Shown here piece after piece: positions 56,396-64,000 of a stretch of DNA of 64,000 bases. The notes beneath the pieces are model-generated. The model did no database searches. It saw only the letters and a program-made list of their open reading frames with translations, and had not been told where the DNA came from. Made by a program: the position numbers and the translations under genes. Source of the DNA: Hippasteria phrygiana (lineage: Eukaryota; Echinodermata; Asteroidea; Valvatida; Goniasteridae); assembly GCA_037893225.1 (NCBI GenBank), contig JAZGUH010000452.1, forward strand, positions 744,001 through 808,000, written 5' to 3'. How positions within the stretch are numbered: the first letter of the stretch is position 1; every line of letters begins with the position of its first letter.

Positions 56396-58769
56396 TGCAC
56401 GATGTTGATTACAGTTTTCAAAAATATTTCTAGTGAAAATACACTGCACACCTGTACGATGTACAATTGCTAAGATGAGCTTGCCATGCACATTCCTTCA
56501 TGAGGGGGGACAAAAACCCAAACTGAACCACAAACGTGAACATGAGCGGAGCAACTTAACCTACTTGCCTGCCAGTCGAGAGGCATGTCAGCCTGATCAA
56601 TAGGGAATATTGATTTCAATTTTCCAGAGTAAATGGTTCGGGATTTTTTTTCTGCAGACTTTGCCCAGCAGGATCAAGTGAAAGCAATATGACGCGTGCT
56701 GATGGCGCTAATAGAAGATAATGAAATGATGCAGAAAGTGAGAATGGAATATGTGGCTGAATATCACTGGCGTAGTTTCACTTACAGATGACCCAGTTAC
56801 TGTCATTTGAAGTACATGTAGAACTCTGAGGATCATTTGTGGACATAAATATTTGTTCAGTCTTGTTATTTATGTCATATTATGTTATGTCCAGACTGTT
56901 ACGCAAGGCAATATTGTATTTGATGACTCTTTCACATTTCATTTTTATTTTTGCGAAAATGATTTTTTTCTTTTGTACAAAACCAATGCTTACAATGCCA
57001 TTACATGTACATATACAGCAACAGATGAACAGCATGTGCACATGTACAGTGTAAAACAAAATCTTAATCTTGATCTTCACACTGTACACAATGTACAATG
57101 TAGTATGTAAATACTCTGCACGGGCATGACTATTGGACACTATTCAAAAACAATTGCATTAAACGTGGTTAAATTTCACTTTGTGGGTAATGACTAAAAT
57201 CACAACTAGCGTCTGTAATTAAATGTTATGTGCAGGAAAATATGTATTCAAATGAACATACATGTAGAAAAAATATTCCAACACACACTGAAAGGTAAAT
57301 TGAACAGGTGGGTGTACAGGTGCATGTACATACATTTGTACAATGCACCTGTTCATTTGCATCATTATAACTCATTATACATGTACATTGTACTCAGACA
57401 AACTAAAATTTGGAACAGGTACAAACACTGTACAATGTACATGTAATGTACCACTATAATTTTTAGACAAGGTGTTCATGTACATGTAGTGTCAGCAAAA
57501 CTGCAACTTTTTCAAGGCCAAGCATGAATTCACAAATCATGGTGTGACCCAAGTGTAATGTTCACTGAAAGTAGGCCAGTGTTGGCGCCGCACCGCCTAA
57601 AACAACAATATTGATTCAGCAGTTATGTACATACATGTACATGTAGTACATGAAGTACATGTGTAGGCCATCATCGCCGCAGTAAATGTCATCAAACAGG
57701 GAAAACATTCCTGTTTATTTTGGAATATTGCAGGGAGGGAGAGTCACACGAAAAAAAAGGTCAAAATTGCATTAAAATTCCTTGTAGGCTTAAAATTTAT
57801 TTAAGTAACACATTTGTGCACATGTGCAATAAATTAGTTTAACTAGTCAAGATGATCGTTTATGAACATGTACTTTTCATAGTTGGTGATAAAGCAGCAT
57901 TGTTTAGAGGAATCAGGCAGGAATCAGCAGATGATGCCCTTCACAATGGAGTTGGCGGAATTTTGATTAAAAAGCTCCTTCCAAAAAAAACAACGTTCAT
58001 TTAATGATGAGAAAACTGTACTGTATCATTTGAAGAGCCCGAAGGTGTTATGACCATGACATTTCTAGCTCACACCACTGAGCATGACTTCGAGGCTCTT
58101 TAATTCAATAAGGGAATCGTGAACGGAAATGGTTTGTGTTGTCCAGTCTGGTCCCCGAACCAAACAGCCAGGGGGCCCAGGAAACTGATTCAATAGACGC
58201 TAGAATAGTCAGACACCCCAGGCTTGCAATCGTTAAGTTACAAGCTGATTGCCTCCATCAGGACGGCAAGAAACTACAGTGTACTGCCCACAAAATATCA
58301 ACGCAATAATTACAGCTTGCACAATTAGATTGTTCATGTACCATTCAAACCAACGGATCGCCTAATTTGATAATTATTGACTGGTCCTGATTGTTGTATA
58401 GCCATCAGGTGTTTTGTCGTGTACTTGTTAATGACTGCTTTCCTCTGGACTCGGAAGCCAAAGGCTTTCTATTTACTCAGAAATTGAATCATACATGTTG
58501 TTTTTTCTGGTTTAAACAAAATACTTTTAATATAGACATGTACACATACATTGTGTATGTTTGTACTGTATCTGCAACTACATTTGTGTAGTGTACATGT
58601 ACATTTTGTACATTGTACAAATACATGTACATATATGTACAATATACATGTACTACAAGTACACATTGTAAAATGTTATTGTTTTTTCTCAGACAGCTGT
58701 TGTATTTGTACATGTTTTATGCAGGACTCATTTAAAATCATGCAGTTGTACAAATATATACAATGTACA

Positions 58770-59160
58770 TGTACGTACTAGACTTTAAGCAAATAGCAGT
58801 CTCAAGCATCCTGTGCAATCATGGCACATGGTGTGCTGTCGTTTTCAAGAAAAGTGGAAATATATATCGTTTTCCACCGGTTGTTGGCCGACAATCGTTG
58901 GAAATTCCCTGACTCTATAAATTGCTCCGTTTTGTCTAAAGTATGGTCAGGGAACCAGCCTACATACATGTACTACAACATATTTTTTTCTCTCTGTTTT
59001 TTCAACATCTATGCACACAAAACTTTTAAAACAAGTCAATGTTACAGTATTTGCTAGCAAGCTGTAAAATACAATGTACATGTACATGTACTAACCCCCA
59101 AATCCATTTATTTCTGAAAATTACAGCAAAAGCAAATGGTGTATACACTACACTTAACAC
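58770..59160. mobile_element. Foldback family, copy 3
   Basis: CAGTCTCAAGCATCCTGTG, CATGGCACATGGTGTGCTGT, ATAAATTGCTCCGTTTTGTC; palindrome core degraded to TTTTCCACCGGTTGTTGGCC and ACAATCGTTGGAA. Confidence 0.75.
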
Positions 59161-59456
59161 TAGCATCAAATACTATAACACCTCACATTAATTACATGCA
59201 GGCTTCCTATTTGAAATCATTTTATTTTACAAAGGTTATGCATTTTGGTACAATATTCTTGCCTTTTATTGTTGATCATATTCTCCCACATACTGAGGTT
59301 TGCTATGCATAACAGGAGCAGAGTGTGATTAAATGGGTTGTCACTATGAAGGGTGTTTATCCCCCTCATAAACACTGTAGAATGTCACAGCGTTAAAGGT
59401 TTATGTTTTTTTATCCCATTTGTAATTATATTATATTAAAACCTATGTTTCCCCAT

Positions 59457-59892
59457 TAAAGGTTAGTTAGTGTACATGATTGGTCATTGCTGCAATTTTC
59501 AGGAATGGGCGGATTTGGGGGTTTAGTATTTTACATGTATAGGAAATATCATTCCACTGACCTGTTCAAAGTTTTGCGTCGGATGGCGAAAAAACGAGAG
59601 AAAAACGGCACTCGTTTTAAACCGTCGGGTGGATGATAGCCTTTAGTCAAGGCGCACGTGGCTACCTGGACACGTGACGCGCCCCGAATGCCAGCATGTC
59701 CGGGGTGCGCCACTCGTCTGGGTAGCCACGCGCACCTTGACTGAAGGCTACAGGGCAGTTTTACGGCAGCACACCTGGTGCCATCATTTCACAGGATGAT
59801 TGAGACTACTATTAACTTTCAGTCTAGTAAGGTATTTCGTAATAATTCAGTAAAAAAATAATTGAGGATTACCAATCGTGTACACTACCTTT
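59457..59892. mobile_element. Foldback element with long hairpin (inverse of 33270-33640)
   Basis: Ends TTAAAGGTTAGTTAGTGTAC and GTGTACACTACCTTTAA are inverted. Hairpin arms 59637-59666 and 59721-59750 (30 bp, 3 mismatches) match the arms at 33351/33436. Confidence 0.82.
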
Positions 59893-61776
59893 AAGCCACA
59901 CTTTCCCAATCTCTTTTTCAATGGCCATTCAACCGCTGCTCGTGACCACATTACCACCCTCCAAATCCTAACAATGTGCCCCACGGGCCAGACGTCATGT
60001 GAGAGTCTGAACCCTCCGGCCTAGCAAAGCATAGATTTCTACTAACATCATTGCACATCGAACCGAACCCCAAACATGAACACCAGTCTCTTCTTGTCTT
60101 ACAGATTGTTCTAACTGACGTACATCACGAGTCGCTGCGATGTAGAATTTACGGTTTCAGGCGTTAATTTAATTTTCACCTGCCAACTTCATCATCTGAT
60201 ATGCGTATAGATCCAGGGGATATTAAACTGCTTTTCCATGTTACCGTTATTCGCTTATTAAGTGGTAAGAAATCTAATAAACATTGGTGAAACAATCGTT
60301 GTTATCTCATCTGAGGGAAAACCAAGTTACAGCTGCTGATCAAATCATGAGATAAATTTGATTTGCAATTTTGGGTCTGGCAATGTACACGGACCTACAA
60401 TGTACATGTATTGTGCACGACATCAGTTGAGAAAAAAACTTTAGTTCCAGAACAGGCAAAAAACATTTCTCTGCACAACTGCTGTACACGTACCAAACAT
60501 AAATTATGGAGTAAACAAATATTTGCAAATTCATGTAGGATAACAGACTTTAGTACATGTATTCTTGCTACAGATCATATAAAAATCATGTTTAAAATTT
60601 AAAACAAAAAGAAACACACTGTGCATTATCTCAGAATTTTATGTGCACACATTATGATTGTTTGTTTTGGTCAAGTGCCAAATTTTCATAATATTTCACC
60701 AACTGACACAGAGGCCGACAGAGGCAGACCATGGGCAGACAAAGCCAATATTGACAAGCTGCTCATTTGAATAACAAGAGCTGGAGTAGAGAACTCTCAA
60801 AGGAATGTGCACATGGGCTGGATGTTGTCAGGAATATAGACTATGGTGGGAAAAGATATACATTTGTACATGTACATGTATGCATGAGTACAAACAAATG
60901 TCACTTTGCATACAGTTGCAAGCAGCTGCATTATTGTGTCTGTTTATACATTGTATGTGGAAATGTCACTCTACTCACTTCAAGATTCTAAGTACATGTA
61001 CATACATTTTGTTGTACATTTGTATACTTTGTGTCCACAAGATCACTTTTATCAACAAAATACAATAAAAGTCAAACACTTGCCAACAAACTTTCCAAAA
61101 TGGAATGGGCATTCATATTTCCAATTTGTATTTATTAATCAAAATGTCTGCACAAATTGCATACAAATTACCATACGTTTTTTTCAGATACACAAATTCA
61201 ATCATTTTACTATAAAAACGGGCCACACTGCAAATTTTTCACTTTCACTAGAATGCCATTTTAGATCACCAAAGGAAATTTGGTAAAATATTTTAGTATT
61301 ATCACACTACTTTTAATTCATGACACACCCAATGATTCATGCTCATACATTGTACATGAATGATCGCCTACATTTGTCCGTTTGTGACAGTAGTAAACTG
61401 ATAATGTTTTCCCTCCCAACAAACCTCTGGTTCAGTGTGAATGTGCCTGTAACAACAGTATTTATGTATCCCAAGACACTGATTGCCATGGTAACACATC
61501 TTAGAGTATAAAATGCAGATGTCAGATGTCTTGAGTGGGGCTATGGTACAAACTACATGTACAATGTACATGTGTGTCATGAAAAGCAGAACAAACCTCA
61601 ATTTTGTATCCGTTCATCAATACAATGTACAGCAATACTTTCTTTAACCCTAACCCTTCAGGTCATTTTGGCTAGAATCCTGCCAGATGCATCAGATTGC
61701 ATACATGTACATTGTACATTCAAATTGACTTGTCTGCCAAGTGCAGCAAAGTGGAACTGTCAGCACAGATGCACTG

Positions 61777-62138
61777 CAGGGTTCTAGCCAGGGTGAAATT
61801 AAAGCGTAGGCATTTTGCTCAAGGATGGACAATGTGGAGTGTGAAGCCCTTATGGTATGGGGTCCAGGGTCTGCTTAAAGGCCCGAAAAATGTTGGATTC
61901 TAGATGCTCTGTGGTGCAGTCTGAGGCAATTCCTGGCCACTGTCCCTTGACTGTTTTGAGCAAAAGTTTTTAAGATTATATAGGCAAAATTGAGTTCATT
62001 TGAAATTGTTTACAATATAAATACTCTTGCTCTTAAATATATAGCGTAGTGGTAGCGTAAGGACAGGATTCAAGCGTAGTGCTAATTCCCAAAAGCGTAG
62101 TGGGCGCTAGCGCTATTAAATGCCTGGCTAGAACACTG
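61777..62138. mobile_element. hAT-type non-autonomous element with perfect 8-bp duplication
   Basis: CAGGGTTCTAGCCAGG ... CCTGGCTAGAACACTG; ATGCACTG on both sides (61769-61776, 62139-62146). AAGCGTAG repeated in the right subterminal part. 362 bp, no frame. Confidence 0.9.
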
Positions 62139-63366
62139 ATGCACTGTGCTGCGTCTGGCAGGGTTCAATCCGCAAACCTTAAATTCACGCATTCAAACCA
62201 CAAACCCTAAATTATGCTAAAGTCACACAGATCGCCTCTGTTAATCTTGCATAATTTGAGGTGACTCCATTTTTATTATTCCTTAGAAACAAAGATGAAC
62301 TCATGACTGTACCTAATATGTACAGTGTACATTGTACATATATTCTAAAGTACAATGTACAATATTCTGGTTTTGACAAATTTTTGTTAATATTTCCTAT
62401 TTATTTTGTGTTGCGCCTGACTGTCTTTCTCTGACTGATCCAAGCTTGTTACAAACATTCTTTATTGTCAAGTTTCTCAAAGAAATGCAACTTCTGACCA
62501 AGGACATTACGGGCGTTGCATTTGCAGTCGAATATTTCCCCTCGCCTAAAAGAGCCACTTCATTGGGACTAAAGAGGTAAATGAACCATGAGAATCAATG
62601 GAATAATGCCTCAGGCAACTAGCGAGTACTTCTGGATAGTACCCTTCAGGGTAAGCCTACATGTCCATGTATGTACAATGTACATTTGTAGTTTATTGTA
62701 CTTGCCACAGCAGCACATGTACAAATGTACATGTATATGTACATGTGAGTAAACATGACATGTATACATTGTACATTTGTACATAATGTATGAAGTCAAA
62801 TCAATGTACACATTTTGACAACTTTTATACTTTATCCTTACAATGTACCTTGCCAAAAATGATTTCAAACTACATGTATTACAGTACAAACTATCTTTCA
62901 TATTGTATCTTCCAGTGTCTTTTGACAAAAATACCGTTTCCTAAACAGCTGTTTTAATCCAAAATACAAAAAACAACCTAAGCACATGTAGATCATTTTT
63001 GATTTTAGAAAACAAACTTTCCAGGGTCTGACAAATAAACAAAATACAATAAAAAACATGAAGGCAATCTCTTTGGTAAACTATGTTTTTGCTACCACGT
63101 GTCATTTATAATCATTCCAAACTACAAATACACTGTACAAGGACAAGAGAAATACATGTATATGTAGCTGCATTGTACATAAAATTGTGTATGCATATTG
63201 GTGCAGGCAGCACATCAGTCATCATACCACTATGAAACTCAAGGGGATAGAAATGGTATATAAATGAAATATTTACTTCTCTGAATGGATAGGCCTATTC
63301 CCACACAGTAGAAAAATGCATCAGCTGCATGCACACTGAACAACCTGTCATGTGTGTTCCCGTTAC

Positions 63367-63655
63367 CAGGGGTGAGATTGGCCGAAAGGAAAAATCCACA
63401 AAATCTGCAGTGTTTGGGGGTCGCTGAGTACCCCAGAGCAACGTACATGTAGGATCTGGTTTGCATTTGCCTAAAGGCACCCCTTAAAATACCCATTTGT
63501 ATTGGTCTATCCACTTTTACAGGTAAAAACACCTTTAGGGTAACACCTCAGGAATTCCAGATTTCAAACAAATTCTTTAAAAAATTGAAATTAGTAAAAA
63601 ATCTTGACCAAAAAAATCCTGAGATCTGGAAAAATCCTGACAAATCTCACCCCTG
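63367..63655. mobile_element. MITE, CAGGGGTGAGATT family
   Basis: CAGGGGTGAGATTGGCCG at left and GACAAATCTCACCCCTG at right are clean inverted ends; the best-preserved termini of the family here. Confidence 0.85.
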
Positions 63656-63696
63656 TAGTACAGTTTTCATGTTTGTACACACAGCCATGCAAACAT

Positions 63697-63876
63697 ACGG
63701 TAGAACAAAACCAGTGACGTCAGCATTGTTTCATCATTCCAATTCGGTCGATTCACAACTCGGTGCGCCGCCAGCGGCAACCGGGGAGAGGCCAAATTAC
63801 GCAGTGCATCATGGGAAAAAGTCGACATCGCAAAACCGGAAGTGGGTATCGCCAATGCATCGACCGTACTTCTTAC
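63697..63876 (-). promoter_or_regulatory. Possible promoter segment with ETS and CRE motifs
   Basis: ACCGGAAGT (ETS consensus) at 63835-63843, TGACGTCA at 63715-63722 and several CpGs (GGTGCGCCGCCAGCGGC) in otherwise CpG-poor DNA. A GT donor-like GTATGT follows at 63696-63691 on the minus strand, so a 5' untranslated exon there is possible. It is also immediately downstream of the SAP-like exon. Confidence 0.3.
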
Positions 63877-63988
63877 TCTCCTTCTCTGCTAAATCTATCA
63901 ACTCCTCTCTCTTCTTTTCCCCACAAGGTATTCCCCAATTAGTCAAAAATTGCTTTAACTCATCCACTCGCATTCGCGCGAAATCCAT
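63877..63988 (-). CDS. Partial gene: N-terminal SAP-like exon
   Basis: ATG at 63988-63986 opens MDFARMRVDELKQFLTNWGI then PCGEKKREELIDLAEKE. Helix (VDELKQFLTNWG), a turn with Gly-Lys-Lys, and a second helix (REELIDLAEKE) fit the SAP fold (DNA/RNA-binding helix-extension-helix). Donor GTAAGA at 63876. Unspliced, the frame ends after about 59 codons. Upstream sequence is off the window, so the start may not be the true one. In marine invertebrates such exons occur in DNA-binding proteins and in domesticated elements; which one is unknown. Confidence 0.5.
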
Positions 63989-64000
63989 ACTGCTGTACTG

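Larger units (their letters stand above)
38020..63876. other. 25.9-kb stretch without recognised exons
   Basis: If KIF13 begins within or beyond the window this is 5' intron. I searched the minus strand for the expected VKVAVRVRPMN and TKCVV segments and did not see them. Dominated by transposon remnants (listed separately) and ATGTAC-type simple sequence. 46500-51000 and 59900-61500 show little beyond AT-rich unique sequence and C/G/A-runs. Confidence 0.6.

Noticed and set aside
58469..58781. Cys/Met/Val/His-rich frames on both strands
   Set aside because: Translations of ACATGTAC simple sequence.
63667..63855. 62-residue minus-strand frame after the SAP-like exon
   Set aside because: Lies in the donor-side sequence, low-information composition, better explained as intron or 5' untranslated sequence.

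Overview
The window is animal nuclear DNA, AT-rich, with short exons in kilobase-scale introns, no bacterial-style gene packing, and a very high density of TACATGTA/GTACATGTAC-type simple sequence. Together with dense non-autonomous DNA transposons and tRNA-derived SINEs, this suggests a marine invertebrate deuterostome, such as a sea star or other echinoderm, or a lancelet. I cannot fix the species from the sequence.

The one gene I can assign firmly is a kinesin-3 motor of the KIF13 type (KIF13A/KIF13B ortholog). It lies on the minus strand and is read from high to low coordinates. Seventeen exons between 34839 and 2856 join with matching phases and GT/AG borders. They give about 717 codons: the rest of the motor domain after its first strands, the P-loop, both switches, a lysine-rich loop 12, neck linker and neck coil, an FHA domain, and the KIF13-specific stalk. 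A 13-nt microexon at 38007..38019 fits the chain in phase. The first coding exons (start codon and first beta strand) were not found, and the 3' exons lie off the left edge.

Layout: 1-2855 is the intron after the last visible exon, with minisatellites, CRE octamers and AGGTCA half-sites. 2856-22436 holds 16 exons with introns of 0.1-7.2 kb. 22437-34781 is a 12.3-kb intron with a Harbinger-like element of 2.3 kb. 34782-38019 holds the first motor exon and the microexon. 38020-63876 has no recognised exon and is filled with repeats: hAT-like elements, foldback elements with large internal palindromes, a nested pair of DNA elements, and several 200-300 bp families. At the right edge a minus-strand exon encodes a SAP-like motif, next to a small CpG-containing stretch with ETS and CRE motifs that may be a promoter.

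The most noteworthy structures are: a pair of inverted hAT-type elements flanking the 153-nt exon that ends the motor domain (a layout that favours exon skipping or a circular RNA); a foldback family with 30-bp arms preserved in two distant copies; a TIR element with arrays of GTGCGTCA just inside its ends; a 1.16-kb element with about 190-bp TIRs nested in another element; and two distant repeat copies sharing a peptide-like reading frame. No RNA genes, CRISPR arrays or viral genes were seen.
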